Assembly: GCF_008064635.1 (NCBI RefSeq) | Contig: NZ_VRYZ01000001.1 | Span: 1-64,000 of the forward strand | Direction: 5' to 3' | Length of the DNA: 64,000 bases | Source: Parahaliea aestuarii | GTDB lineage: Bacteria > Pseudomonadota > Gammaproteobacteria > Pseudomonadales > Halieaceae | Part shown: in pieces, positions 9,108 to 18,218 of the stretch | Position numbering within the stretch: position 1 is the stretch's first letter | Layout: each line of letters opens with the position of its first letter | Program-made: the position numbers and the translations under genes | The notes under the pieces: generated by a model | What the model was told of the DNA's origin: nothing | What the model saw: only the letters and a program-made list of their open reading frames with translations | The model's database searches: none

Positions 9108-10157
9108 ATGTCTCCGATTCGATTCCGCCGCAGCCTCTGCGCCGCCGGCCTGTTGGCACTGCATATCGCCGGTGCCGTTGCCGAAGACAGCAACACCTCA
9201 CCCGACGAGATCGTTCTGCAGAACGGCTCGCGCATTCTCGGCACCGTCACTGCCACCCGCGACGGTGTGGTCACCGTGGAAACCGAGTTCGCCGGTACCC
9301 TGAGCATCGCCCAGGACAAGATCGCCTCCATGCGTACCCAGACGCCCGTAGTGATGAAACTGGAAGATGGCACTGTGGTGGAAGACCAGCCCATCGTGGT
9401 GGCCGACAGCGAACTGGTCCTTCCCGCAACGCTGGTGACCCAGAGCTACCCGCTGGCGGATCTCGCGGTGATGAACCCGGAGCCCTGGGAGCTGGGCCAG
9501 GGCTACCGCTGGAAAGGCCTGGTCAGCGCGGCCCTGACCATCGAGGACGGCAACACCGATACCGAGGAGTTCGACTACCGGGTCGAGTCCGTCTGGCGCA
9601 GCCTGCGCGACCGTTTCACCACCAAGCTGAACGGTGAGGTGGACGAGGCCAACGGCGTCAAGAACGCGGAAAACTGGAACGCCACCGCCAAGTACGACTA
9701 CTTCCTGGAGGACCCCACCTGGTATACCGGCCTCACAGCGGCAGCGGAATCGGACAAGTTCGCCGACCTGGACCTGCGCTACTACATCGGCCCCTACCTC
9801 GGTCACCAGTTCTACGAGGAGCCGGTGCTGACCCTCTCCGCCGAGGTCGGTGCGGTCTACGTCAACGAGGACTTCATCGTCGCCGACGACAAGGAATACC
9901 CCGGTGCCAACTGGACGGTGAATGCCAGTTCCAACATCCTCGGTGGCGATTCACGCCTGTACCTGGATCACAACGGCATTCTCAACCTCGACGATGCCGG
10001 AGACCTGATCATGAACACCACCTTCGGCCTCGCCTTCCCGCTGATGTTCTCCATCGAGGCCGCGGCCGAGGTGCTGCTGGAATACGACAGCGGCTTGCCG
10101 CCGGAGGTGGAGAAACTCGACCAGACCTACCGCTTCCGCATCGGTTACACCTGGTAG
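9108..10157 (+). CDS. DUF481 outer-membrane beta-barrel protein (YdiY-like)
   Basis: The 349-residue protein begins with a signal peptide ending near AVAEDS. Residues about 30-110 hold a small beta-rich domain (LQNGSRILGTV...) often found before DUF481. The remainder is a run of amphipathic strands with alternating aromatic residues, ending in YRFRIGYTW. The C-terminal aromatic residue is the usual BAM-recognition signal of outer-membrane barrels. The function of DUF481 proteins is unknown. It is a single gene, ending 1 base before the convergent DAHP synthase stop. Confidence 0.82.
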   Translation: MSPIRFRRSLCAAGLLALHIAGAVAEDSNTSPDEIVLQNGSRILGTVTATRDGVVTVETEFAGTLSIAQDKIASMRTQTPVVMKLEDGTVVEDQPIVVADSELVLPATLVTQSYPLADLAVMNPEPWELGQGYRWKGLVSAALTIEDGNTDTEEFDYRVESVWRSLRDRFTTKLNGEVDEANGVKNAENWNATAKYDYFLEDPTWYTGLTAAAESDKFADLDLRYYIGPYLGHQFYEEPVLTLSAEVGAVYVNEDFIVADDKEYPGANWTVNASSNILGGDSRLYLDHNGILNLDDAGDLIMNTTFGLAFPLMFSIEAAAEVLLEYDSGLPPEVEKLDQTYRFRIGYTW

Positions 10158-10158
10158 G

Positions 10159-11214
10159 TCAGGCGCTGCGCCGCACCGCCGCCGCCAGCTGTTGCAGCAG
10201 CGGCGCGGTGTCCTCCAGGCTCAAACAGGCATCGGTAATGCTCTGGCCATAGGCCAGGGCTGCCGGGGCCGCCATCGGCTGGTTGCCGCCCACCAGGTGG
10301 CTTTCCAGCATCACCCCGCGAATCGCCCCCTGGCCCTGCTCCATCTGGTCACACAGGCTGGAGACTACCTGCGCCTGCCGCGCCGGGTCTTTCTCGCTGT
10401 TGCCGTGGCTGCAATCCACGATGACCGAGGCCGGCAGGCCCTGCTTCGCCAGCGCTTCGGCGGCGGCTTGCACCGCCTCGGGGTGGTAGTTGGGGCCGGT
10501 ATCACTGCCGCCGCGGAGGATCAGGTGGCAGTGGGGATTGCCGCTGGACTGCAGCACCGCCGGGGTGCCCTCCTTGGTGAGTGAGGGGAACCAGTGGCTG
10601 TGGCTGGCGCTGCGGATGGCGTCGATGGCGACGCCGATCTTGCCGCTGGTGCCGTTCTTGAAACCCACCGGCATGGACAGGCCCGAGGCCAGTTCGCGGT
10701 GCACCTGACTCTCCACGGTGCGAGCGCCGATGGCGCCGAAGCTGACCAGGTCGGCGTAGTACTGGCCGAAGGTGGTATCGAGGAACTCGCTGGCCGCCGG
10801 CAGGCCCAGGGCAGCGACATCCAGCAGCACCCGCCGCGCCAGGTGCAGGCCCTTGTTGATGCGGAAGCTGTCGTCCAGGTCCGGGTCGTTGATCAGGCCC
10901 TTCCAGCCAATCACGGTGCGCGGCTTCTCGAAGTACACCCGCAGCACCGGCAACAGGGCGTCCCCGTGAGGCTCGCAGATGGCCTGGAAGCGGGCAGCGT
11001 AGTCCAGCAGGGCCGCCGGATCGTGTACTGAGCAGGGGCCGGCAATCACCAGCAGGCGCGGATCGTCACCCGCCAGTACCGCGGCAATGTCGCGCCGTGC
11101 GCGGGCTATGGCAGCGGCCTCGGGCTCGGGCAGGGGCAGTTCCTCCTGCAGAATCCAGGGGGTGATCAGCGGCTGGGCGCGGCTGATGCGGATATCGTCG
11201 GTGCGCTCGCTCAT
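10159..11214 (-). CDS. 3-deoxy-7-phosphoheptulonate synthase (class I DAHP synthase)
   Basis: The 351-residue cytoplasmic enzyme condenses phosphoenolpyruvate and erythrose 4-phosphate, the first step of aromatic amino acid synthesis. Visible family blocks are GPCSVHDPAALLDYA, RVYFEKPRTVIGWKGL, GARTVESQVHR, GFKNGTSG, DCSHGNS..K and ESHLVGGNQ. These include the metal-binding Cys, His, Glu and Asp positions of the E. coli AroF/G/H group. The C-terminal AYGQSITDACLSLEDT resembles AroH, but the feedback-inhibitor specificity (Phe, Tyr or Trp) cannot be fixed by eye. Confidence 0.94.
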   Translation of the reverse strand: MSERTDDIRISRAQPLITPWILQEELPLPEPEAAAIARARRDIAAVLAGDDPRLLVIAGPCSVHDPAALLDYAARFQAICEPHGDALLPVLRVYFEKPRTVIGWKGLINDPDLDDSFRINKGLHLARRVLLDVAALGLPAASEFLDTTFGQYYADLVSFGAIGARTVESQVHRELASGLSMPVGFKNGTSGKIGVAIDAIRSASHSHWFPSLTKEGTPAVLQSSGNPHCHLILRGGSDTGPNYHPEAVQAAAEALAKQGLPASVIVDCSHGNSEKDPARQAQVVSSLCDQMEQGQGAIRGVMLESHLVGGNQPMAAPAALAYGQSITDACLSLEDTAPLLQQLAAAVRRSA

Positions 11215-11428
11215 GGAGTTGCTCGCGGGTTCGCCAATGGAATAGCCCCGGCGTTACAGGGGGCGGGCATTGTGACCCAGAGCGGTTCGGGCGGGCAAGC
11301 CACCGTCTGAGCGAGAGTTGTAAGATCGCGTCCAGGCCGTCTATGCTCTGGGACGGGCCCGTTGCCGCCACAACGGACAATCCGGCGCTGGCACCCATTG
11401 CCCGCGTACGCATGGATGGGGAACGAGC

Positions 11429-12442
11429 TTGTTCGGCACATATCGAACATTTCTGGCGCTGCTGGTTGTGGCAACCCACCTGGGAGGATACCCCGGCCTG
11501 GGCTCATACGCTGTGTTTGGCTTTTACTGCCTTAGCGGCTATCTCATGACCCTGATCATGCAGCGGCGCTACGGGTACTCGGGGGACGGGGTGTTGCGCT
11601 ATGGCCTCAATCGTTTCCTGCGCATATTCCCGGTGTACTGGGTATCGATTGGCCTTTCCCTCGCCCTGATCGCCCTGCTCGGCAATGAGTTCACAGCCAG
11701 TTACCACCACGCCATCTATCGCCCGGAGGGCGCTGCGCAGTGGGCCAGAAACCTCCTGCTGTATTTTCCTCAGATGGAGAGTCCGCGGCTGACGCCACCG
11801 GCATGGGCGCTGACGGTTGAGCTATTCTTCTATGCGCTGATTGCGCTGGGGGCTTCGCGAAGTCCGTTCACCAGCTGGTGCTGGTTTGCCGTCAGTGTGC
11901 TGCATCATGTCAACGTCGCGGTGCTGCAAATGGATAGTGACCACTGGTATTTCTCGATACCGGCGGCGTCCCTGCCCTTTGCCACTGGCGCGCTTATTTT
12001 TCACTACAGCGCGGATATTTCCCGGCTTACCGGGCGCCTTTCGCGCTGGCGCTTTGCCTGTGTGCTTGCGGGCCTTGGCGCAGGCATCCTGTTCAACTGG
12101 CTGTTCGGGCAGGTTGCCGGCGGCTCGGCCAAGGCGCACTTCTATGTCAACTTCCTGCTGTGCGCCGCCATGGTCGCACTGTTGTTCGACTGCCGGGAAT
12201 TGCCGTGGATTTCCCGTTCTGCCGACAAGTGGCTGGGGGACTTCAGCTATCCTGTCTACCTCATGCACTATCAGATTGGCCTGCTGGCAATAGTCCTGTT
12301 TGGCTATGCCGGGCTGACTCTGGAGCGACCTGGCAATGCGCTTTTGATCATCGCCACGCCGCTGGTACTTGCCACTTCCTGGGGGGTTACCGTGCTGCTG
12401 GAGCGCCCGATAGAGCGCCTTCGAGCGCGTATCAAGGCGTGA
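11429..12442 (+). CDS. Acyltransferase family 3 (OafA/YrhL-like) membrane protein
   Basis: The 337-residue protein appears to start with TTG. No in-frame ATG exists upstream and GGGGAA sits 6 bases before it. It has about ten transmembrane helices, the catalytic-type histidine in VATHLGG near residue 17, FYCLSGYLM, and RFLRIFPVYW. These are hallmarks of inner-membrane acyltransferases that O-acetylate surface polysaccharides or lipids. The target is unknown and no polysaccharide locus lies next to it. It converges on the GPH transporter gene and overlaps its end by 11 bases. Confidence 0.82.
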   Translation: MFGTYRTFLALLVVATHLGGYPGLGSYAVFGFYCLSGYLMTLIMQRRYGYSGDGVLRYGLNRFLRIFPVYWVSIGLSLALIALLGNEFTASYHHAIYRPEGAAQWARNLLLYFPQMESPRLTPPAWALTVELFFYALIALGASRSPFTSWCWFAVSVLHHVNVAVLQMDSDHWYFSIPAASLPFATGALIFHYSADISRLTGRLSRWRFACVLAGLGAGILFNWLFGQVAGGSAKAHFYVNFLLCAAMVALLFDCRELPWISRSADKWLGDFSYPVYLMHYQIGLLAIVLFGYAGLTLERPGNALLIIATPLVLATSWGVTVLLERPIERLRARIKA

Positions 12443-13874
12443 TCGTCCCGCCCTGTTCCCGTCGCTGCCGCAGGGCGGCCTGTACGGTATTGACCTGCTC
12501 TTCACTCATGCTGATCTTCATTGCCAGGGCCAGTGACACCAGCAGCGGAGGTATCACGCCGAGCCCCAGGGCGTAGATCAGGCCGTCCAGGGTGGGTTCG
12601 GGCACGTTGCCAGGCAGCAGGCCGGAGCGCAGGCCTATCACGTCCAGCGCCAGGCCGGCGTAAAGCGGTCCGATTACGGTGGCGGATTTGTTGATCAGGT
12701 TGATCATGGAAAAGAACCCCCCTTCCTGGCGCAGGCCGTGGGACAGCTCGTGCTCGTCGGTGATATCAGCGATGACCGACTGGGTGCAGATACTGCGCAG
12801 CAGAAAGCAGTACATGAAGATGAGCATGAACAGGAAGTTGAGGGCGAATACCAGGGTACCGTTGTTGTCAGGCAGCAGGCCGGCGAGCTTCATCGGGTAG
12901 AGCCAGAGGCAATTGAGGACCATGCCCACCAGGCCGAACTGCATCAGCCGGTGTTTGGGAAAGCGACGCCCCAGCGGGCCCAGGGTCAGCATCACCAGGG
13001 TGACGGCCAGCAGGCTGGGTAGCGACAGCACCACCGAAGACTCCTCCGGTGAGAACTCCCAGAGGTAGGTCCACACCAGCATATTGAGGCTGATGATCAC
13101 GCCATAGGCGGTCATGCAGGCGAATTCGTAGGTGATGACCCGGCGGAAGTTGCGATTTTCCAGGGTGCGCAGCAGGTCGCGGGTGAGGGCGGTGAGGACC
13201 CGCCCGCCCCCGCGTGGGACCGGCGCATCCCGGGTGGAGCGGATATGGGCCCGGGTGCCGAGCAGGGTGGCGCAGGCGGCGAGCCAGGCCACTGCACAGC
13301 TGAGTGCGCCGTAGGCAGGGTAGTTGGCGGCGACGAAGCGGCCGTCCTCGCCGTCCACCGTGGGGAAAATCAGCAGCAGTCCGGCCGCGGGCAGCAGCAC
13401 CGAGAACAGGAACATGAAGGCCAGTCGCGCCCCCAGCACCTGGCTGCGCTGGTGGTAGTCGTCGGTAATCTCCGCCGACAGGGCCAGGTGGGGGATGGAA
13501 AAAGTCGTGACGAAGGTACGGGTCCACAGGGACCAGAACAGCAGCCAGGCGGCGAGCAGGGCAGGCTGAGTTACCACGGCCTGCGGCGGACTGAAAAGGC
13601 CGATAAAGCCGATGCCGAGGGGCAGCACGCTCAGGGCCATAAAGGGGTGGCGCCGGCCCCAGCGGCTGCGCAGGCGATCCGACAGGGAGCCCACCAGGGG
13701 GTCGGAAATGCTGTCCCACACCAGGCTGACGGCGATGATGACGCCGGTCACCGTGCCGCCCATGCCCAGCACCTGTGTGTAGAACAGCAGGATGAACATG
13801 GCGTAGGCGGATTCCTTGGCCGCGTACACGGCGCCACCGCTGCCATAGAACATACGGGTGCGGAGGTCGGTCAT
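12432..13874 (-). CDS. MFS transporter of the glycoside-pentoside-hexuronide:cation symporter type
   Basis: The 480-residue protein has twelve hydrophobic segments and the MelB-like N-terminus FYGSGGAVYAAKESAY, followed by WDSISDPLVGSLSDRLRSRWGRRHPF, the GPH loop 2-3 signature. Family members import sugars or glycosides with Na+ or H+, and many marine members take up other metabolites. There is no sugar-catabolic gene beside it, so its substrate is open. The start ATG lies after a 212-base intergenic region shared with the zinc-ribbon gene upstream. Confidence 0.83.
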   Translation of the reverse strand: MTDLRTRMFYGSGGAVYAAKESAYAMFILLFYTQVLGMGGTVTGVIIAVSLVWDSISDPLVGSLSDRLRSRWGRRHPFMALSVLPLGIGFIGLFSPPQAVVTQPALLAAWLLFWSLWTRTFVTTFSIPHLALSAEITDDYHQRSQVLGARLAFMFLFSVLLPAAGLLLIFPTVDGEDGRFVAANYPAYGALSCAVAWLAACATLLGTRAHIRSTRDAPVPRGGGRVLTALTRDLLRTLENRNFRRVITYEFACMTAYGVIISLNMLVWTYLWEFSPEESSVVLSLPSLLAVTLVMLTLGPLGRRFPKHRLMQFGLVGMVLNCLWLYPMKLAGLLPDNNGTLVFALNFLFMLIFMYCFLLRSICTQSVIADITDEHELSHGLRQEGGFFSMINLINKSATVIGPLYAGLALDVIGLRSGLLPGNVPEPTLDGLIYALGLGVIPPLLVSLALAMKISMSEEQVNTVQAALRQRREQGGTITP

Positions 13875-14042
13875 GTCGGGCGAGGAGCTGCGCCCGCTCT
13901 GCGGGCTTTGTTGTTATGGTATTCGCTCATGGTGGCCGCCATGCTGCGCGCGGGAACTGAACGCAGTCTTAACGACGGCGGGTCGGAAGATACCGCTGGT
14001 GGCGAAAGAGCGGATAGCCGGGCGGCCATCCGCTGCTGATGT

Positions 14043-14094
14043 CAGCGCGGCTGGCCTCAGTGCGGCTGGCTTCAGCGCGGCTGGCCTCAGCGCG
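14043..14094. repeat. 15-bp tandem repeat, three copies plus a partial
   Basis: Units CAGCGCGGCTGGCCT, CAGTGCGGCTGGCTT and CAGCGCGGCTGGCCT, then CAGCGCG, run head to tail just downstream of, and touching the stop codon of, the zinc-ribbon gene. Copies differ at two positions. No mobile-element feature accompanies them. Confidence 0.8.
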
Positions 14095-14482
14095 AACCCT
14101 TGATCAGGCTGCGGAAGCGGTCCGCCAGGGTCTCGTGCTTGTAGTCGGTGAATTCGCCGGCATCCATGAACATGCCGTGCTCGCCGCAGACCTCGTACCA
14201 GATGTGGGTCTGCTTGGGATCGGCCGCCTTGTCCATGTCGCGACCGCAGCGGGGGCAGGCGATATCCTCCACCGTATCCCATTTCTTGCCCTCGTCCGCC
14301 TTGCCGGTATCCAGGGCATCCCCCATCCACTTCTTCTTCAAGGCGTCGGCTTCACCGGTGTCGAACCAAAGTCCCATGCAGCTGGTGCAGCGGTCGATCA
14401 TCACGCCGCCGTAGCCGACTTCCTCCATGCCGTGCCCGCACTTGGGGCACTTGATGCTGTGTACCTCTGGGTTGTATTCCAT
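14087..14482 (-). CDS. TFIIB-type zinc-ribbon domain protein (zf-TFIIB), two ribbons
   Basis: The 131-residue protein starts at MEYNPEV because GGGGAG lies just upstream and the domain begins at once. An ATG 147 bases earlier would add an unrelated leader. Two ribbons are visible: CPKCG...CTSC near residues 12-36 and CPRCG...C..H near 78-105. Members of this family are small cytoplasmic zinc proteins of unknown function, often next to membrane or phage-shock genes. The stop codon lies inside the 15-bp tandem repeat. Confidence 0.8.
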   Translation of the reverse strand: MEYNPEVHSIKCPKCGHGMEEVGYGGVMIDRCTSCMGLWFDTGEADALKKKWMGDALDTGKADEGKKWDTVEDIACPRCGRDMDKAADPKQTHIWYEVCGEHGMFMDAGEFTDYKHETLADRFRSLIKGSR

Positions 14483-14686
14483 CTGGACTCCCCGGTCTAG
14501 AAGATGACGAAACAGAGTAAAGTTATTCGGTGTCGAGGCCGCGGGCCCCGTCTCGTTCGAGTCTAGCGCAGGCTTCGCGCTTTGTCGCTCCCCGGCTGGC
14601 GCCGTCGGTGACGCAAATGGGTAAGGCAACCTTTGTACAGAAATTCAGCTACGTTTCATCGACAGTGGTATGATGCTGCCCATAGG

Positions 14687-14702
14687 TGGTACGAAAGTAC
14701 CA
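14687..14702 (+). promoter_or_regulatory. Small hairpin in the leader of the cytochrome operon
   Basis: TGGTAC-GAAA-GTACCA is a 6-bp stem closed by a GNRA tetraloop, 22 bases before the cytochrome c4 start. It lies between a TATGAT candidate -10 element (near 14668) and the ribosome binding site AAAAGGAG. It could be an mRNA-stabilising 5' hairpin. This is inferred from structure only. Confidence 0.35.
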
Positions 14703-14724
14703 ATTAAGAGAAAAGGAGAACACC

Positions 14725-15363
14725 ATGCGCCTGCTCATTCTGAGTCTGTTGGGCATGTTGGCCATTGCAACAGGCCCGGCCCGGGCCGAGGCCGACCTGG
14801 AGCGCGGTAAGGGGCTGTACGCTACCTGCGCCGCCTGCCATGGCGCTGATGCCGCTGGCAATGCAGCCCTTAATGCACCGCGCCTGAATCACCTGCGTGA
14901 AGTTTACGTGATTGCCCAGCTGGAAAAGTTTCGCAACGGGCAGCGCGGTGGCGAAGGTGCCACCATGGCGGCGAAGCAGATGGCGCCGATGGCCGCCACC
15001 CTGCCGGACCAGCAGGCGCTGCTGGATGTCGCCGCCTATATCGCCTCACTGGACAGCCCCGCGCCGGCCGCTACCGTGGAGGGGGATGCCGCGCTGGGGG
15101 CCGACTACTACAACCAGTTCTGCGGCGCCTGCCACGGTCCCACCGCTGCCGGCAACGTGGCGCTGAACTCCCCGGGGCTCGCCGGTACCGATGACTGGTA
15201 CTTGCTGGCCCAGCTGAAGGCCTTCCGCGACGGCAGTCGCGGCGCCGTGGACGGGGACCGCACCGGCCGCCAGATGCGGGCGATGGCGGCAGTACTGCCA
15301 TCGGAGCAGGCCCTGAAAGATGTGGTGGCCTTCATCCACGGTCAGGCCAGCGGCAGCCAATGA
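14725..15363 (+). CDS. Diheme cytochrome c4-like protein
   Basis: I start at MRLLILS (212 residues) because AAAAGGAG stands 8 bases upstream and the signal peptide ending ARAEAD begins there. Two heme-binding motifs, CAACH (C35-H39) and CGACH (C133-H137), sit in two similar cytochrome c lobes, each with its own Met-rich segment (AAKQMAPMAA and GRQMRAMAA) offering axial methionines. Cytochrome c4 is a periplasmic electron carrier. The stop overlaps the next start (ATGA), so it is probably the electron donor or acceptor for the peroxidase-like protein and the heme beta-helix protein that follow. Confidence 0.87.
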   Translation: MRLLILSLLGMLAIATGPARAEADLERGKGLYATCAACHGADAAGNAALNAPRLNHLREVYVIAQLEKFRNGQRGGEGATMAAKQMAPMAATLPDQQALLDVAAYIASLDSPAPAATVEGDAALGADYYNQFCGACHGPTAAGNVALNSPGLAGTDDWYLLAQLKAFRDGSRGAVDGDRTGRQMRAMAAVLPSEQALKDVVAFIHGQASGSQ

Positions 15364-16562
15364 ACCTGCGGCGCGCATTCACTGGCCTGGCCCTGTTGCT
15401 GGCCGCGATCAGCGCGGCGGCCAGTCCGCGCATCCAGCTCAACCCGGACTGCCCGCCGGGTTTTGAGCTGGACGCCGGTCACTGTGAGCTGCGCAGCCTG
15501 TACCAGATGTATCCGTCCCTGCAGGACGCCGGGGTCGGCGGCCTGAAAACCGGTCTGCCCAGCTACCGCGACGGCTTTTCGCCACAGCAGATCGATCTCG
15601 GGCGCTACCTGTTTTTTGATCCGCTGTTGTCACTGGATGGCAAGCAGTCCTGTGCCAGCTGCCACCAGCCGGACAAGGGCTTTGCCGATGGCCTCGGCCG
15701 CAGCGTGGGGCACAACGGCGAACAGCTGACGCGCTCGGCGCCCAGCCTGTGGAACTCCGCCTTCCTGCAGAGCTTTTTCTGGGATGCCCGCGCCTCTACG
15801 CTGGAAGAGCAGGTGCAGGGCCCTCTCTATCACCCCCAGGAAATGGCCAACAACCCGGCCAAGCTCCTGGCGGACCTGAACGCGAACAGGGAGTATCGCC
15901 GCCTGTTCGCCGAGGCCTTTGCCGGCGGTCAGCTGGCGGCCGATGACATCACGCTGGAGCAGATCTATGCGGCCCTGGCCGCCTTCGAGAGCTCCCTGGT
16001 GTCCCTCAACAGCCGCTACGACCAGTACGCCCACGGCTACGCCGACGCTCTTACCGCCAACGAAAAAGAGGGATTGAACATCTTCCGCTCCTTCGTTGCG
16101 CGCTGCGCGGAATGCCACACGCCGCCGCTGTTTACCAACCAGCAGGTGGCGGTGCTGGGCACGCCGGAGCCGGAGGGGATGCCCTTCGATCCCGGTGCCG
16201 GTGTCATCAGCGACCCGACCCAGCGCGGCGGCTTCAAGGTGCCCTCGCTGCGCAATATCGAACTGACCGCGCCCTACATGCACTCGGGGCGCTTTGCCAC
16301 GCTCAAGGAAGCCGCCGAGTTTTACACCCTGGGCCGTGGCCACGCCGTGCCCGAAGGCGAAGACCTGAAAATCCACTGGCATATCTGGGAGCCTAACCTC
16401 AGCGACGAGGAACTGGACCGGCTGGTGGATTTCATGAAGACCCTGACCGATGAAAGTTTCAAACCGCGGGAGCCGGAGTTATTACCCTCTGGACTGGCGC
16501 CCGTTCACCGTAACCAGGCTCGCGGGGGCGAGCTGGCAAGTGGAGATCACAACAATGAATAA
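15360..16562 (+). CDS. MauG/cytochrome c peroxidase-family diheme protein
   Basis: The 400-residue protein has a signal peptide (cleavage near AAASPR) and two heme sites, CASCH (C98-H102) and CAECH (C249-H253). The usual CCP_MauG blocks are present: DPLLSLDGKQSCASCH..KGF, SAPSLWN, and KVPSLRNIELTAPYMHSG, whose Met may be an axial ligand. Family members reduce hydrogen peroxide or carry out high-valent protein oxidation, as MauG does. Length is near normal (about 350-400). It sits between cytochrome c4 and the beta-helix cytochrome, sharing 4-base and 8-base overlaps, which argues that its electron partner or substrate is encoded next door. Confidence 0.87.
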   Translation: MNLRRAFTGLALLLAAISAAASPRIQLNPDCPPGFELDAGHCELRSLYQMYPSLQDAGVGGLKTGLPSYRDGFSPQQIDLGRYLFFDPLLSLDGKQSCASCHQPDKGFADGLGRSVGHNGEQLTRSAPSLWNSAFLQSFFWDARASTLEEQVQGPLYHPQEMANNPAKLLADLNANREYRRLFAEAFAGGQLAADDITLEQIYAALAAFESSLVSLNSRYDQYAHGYADALTANEKEGLNIFRSFVARCAECHTPPLFTNQQVAVLGTPEPEGMPFDPGAGVISDPTQRGGFKVPSLRNIELTAPYMHSGRFATLKEAAEFYTLGRGHAVPEGEDLKIHWHIWEPNLSDEELDRLVDFMKTLTDESFKPREPELLPSGLAPVHRNQARGGELASGDHNNE

Positions 16563-18072
16563 GCTGGTTCTTGCAGTGGGGGCCCTCGCACTGGCGGCGG
16601 GTGGTTTCTACCTGGGGCAATCGCGGGCGCCGGAGCCCACGGTCATCAAGGTGGACAGTGAACCCAAGTCGGCCTTTTCATCCGGTGGCGCCGAGGAAGT
16701 GAGTGCCGCAGGCGAGGTCGACCATGTGCGTAGCTGGCAGACGCCTACTTCCGGCGAACTGATTGTGGTGAAGGATGGCGAGTCCATCCAGGACGCCGTG
16801 GCGGCGGCCAGCCCCGGTGCGGTGATCAAGGTCATGCCCGGCACCTACAAGGAAACGGTCTACATCGACAAGGACAACATCACCCTGTCCGGCGTGATCG
16901 AAAAGGGCAAGTACCCGGTGATGGAAGGCGAGGGCGTGCGCAATGACGCCATTCTCTACTCCGGCAACGGCGTTACCGTGGAGAACTTCTACATCACCCA
17001 CTACAAGGGTAACGGGGTGATGGGCCAGGCGGGCAACAACTTCATCATCCGCAACAACATCGTGGTGGACACAGGCGTCTACGGTATTTTTCCCCAGCTC
17101 GGCAAGAACGGCATCGTGTCCCACAACATCCTGTCGGGCATCGAAGACGCCGCCATCTATGTCGGCATGTCCGACAACGTCGACGTGGTGCACAACGAGG
17201 TGTTCGAGAGCGTTGCCGGCATCGAGATCGAAAACAGCCGCAAGGCACTGGTGGAGAACAACTACGTCTACAACAACACCGGCGGCATCCTGGCCTTTAT
17301 TACCCCCGGTTTGCCGATCAAGACCTGTGGCGACGTGATCATCCGCAACAACTTCGTGGTCAACAACAACCACGAGAACTTCGCCATCCCCGGGTCGCTG
17401 GTGTCGAACATCCCCCAGGGCACCGGCATGTTGATCATGGCCTGTGACGATGTGGTGATTGAGGGCAACATCATCTCCGGCAATGAATCCATGGGTATCA
17501 CTTTCACCAACTTTGATCTGGCGAGCAGTGCTGCCAACGATCCGGAGTCGGATCCCAACCCCAACCGCCCGGTGATCCTCAACAACATCATGCACTCCAA
17601 CGGTGAGAATCCCGCGCCGGCGGTGCGCGCCATCCTGGCCGCGATGCTGGAAACCACTGGCCCGGACATCGTCGACACGGTGGGCATGGACGACGGCTGC
17701 ATTCTCAACAAGGAGCGCTTCCGCACCATCGGCCTTGGCAAATACAGCGAGTGCGAATTTGACACCACCATGAACGTGGCGAGCTACACCTTGCCCGAGC
17801 GAGTGCCGCCGCGAAACAAGGAGCACATGGAGACCGGCAAGCTGGCCTACTACGGCATTTGTGCCGGCTGCCACGCCTACAATTCGCGCATGATTGGACC
17901 GCCCACCCAGATTATCCAGGCGCTGTACATGGATAACCCGGAAGGTATCGCCGCCTACGCCGCCAACCCGGTGAAGAAGCGCGACGACTATCCCGAGATG
18001 CCGCCGCAGTCCCACCTCGATGCAGAGACGTTGCAGGCGGCGGCTGAGTACATGTTGAACCTGAAAAAGTAA
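16555..18072 (+). CDS. Right-handed parallel beta-helix protein with C-terminal cytochrome c domain
   Basis: The 505-residue protein starts at MNKLVLAVGAL, overlapping the peroxidase stop (ATGAATAA). A hydrophobic export or anchor segment is followed by residues about 65-375 of parallel beta-helix repeats rich in N-N-x-V/I turns (NNFIIRNNIVVD, SHNILSG, IEIENSRKALVENNYVYNNTGGI). This is the NosD/pectate-lyase-like fold. A single heme motif CAGCH (C436-H440) lies in a C-terminal cytochrome c domain with MPPQ near 481 as a possible Met ligand. The helix may bind a polysaccharide or scaffold copper or heme partners. The combination is uncommon and its function is unknown. Confidence 0.85.
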   Translation: MNKLVLAVGALALAAGGFYLGQSRAPEPTVIKVDSEPKSAFSSGGAEEVSAAGEVDHVRSWQTPTSGELIVVKDGESIQDAVAAASPGAVIKVMPGTYKETVYIDKDNITLSGVIEKGKYPVMEGEGVRNDAILYSGNGVTVENFYITHYKGNGVMGQAGNNFIIRNNIVVDTGVYGIFPQLGKNGIVSHNILSGIEDAAIYVGMSDNVDVVHNEVFESVAGIEIENSRKALVENNYVYNNTGGILAFITPGLPIKTCGDVIIRNNFVVNNNHENFAIPGSLVSNIPQGTGMLIMACDDVVIEGNIISGNESMGITFTNFDLASSAANDPESDPNPNRPVILNNIMHSNGENPAPAVRAILAAMLETTGPDIVDTVGMDDGCILNKERFRTIGLGKYSECEFDTTMNVASYTLPERVPPRNKEHMETGKLAYYGICAGCHAYNSRMIGPPTQIIQALYMDNPEGIAAYAANPVKKRDDYPEMPPQSHLDAETLQAAAEYMLNLKK

Positions 18073-18080
18073 CGCCCTTC

Positions 18081-18101
18081 GGCCCCGGCACTGCCGGGGC
18101 C
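18081..18101 (+). terminator. Terminator-like hairpin after the cytochrome operon
   Basis: GGCCCCGGC-ACT-GCCGGGGCC forms a perfect 9-bp GC stem 9 bases after the beta-helix gene stop. The following bases (ACTATTCCT) hold only a weak T-run, so termination may be inefficient. Confidence 0.55.
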
Positions 18102-18218
18102 ACTATTCCTCCACTCATTCACAACGCCTTCCACACGGCATTTGTGCCGCGTTACAAGTCTGCAAAATAGGCCTACACTTTCCCTGCGGTACCCATCACA
18201 TCAGGGAGTACACAGCGC

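Noticed and set aside
16678-18015. Long His/Val-rich minus-strand frame opposite the beta-helix gene
   Set aside because: The repeats mirror the beta-helix NN-turn codons. There is no start signal or domain.
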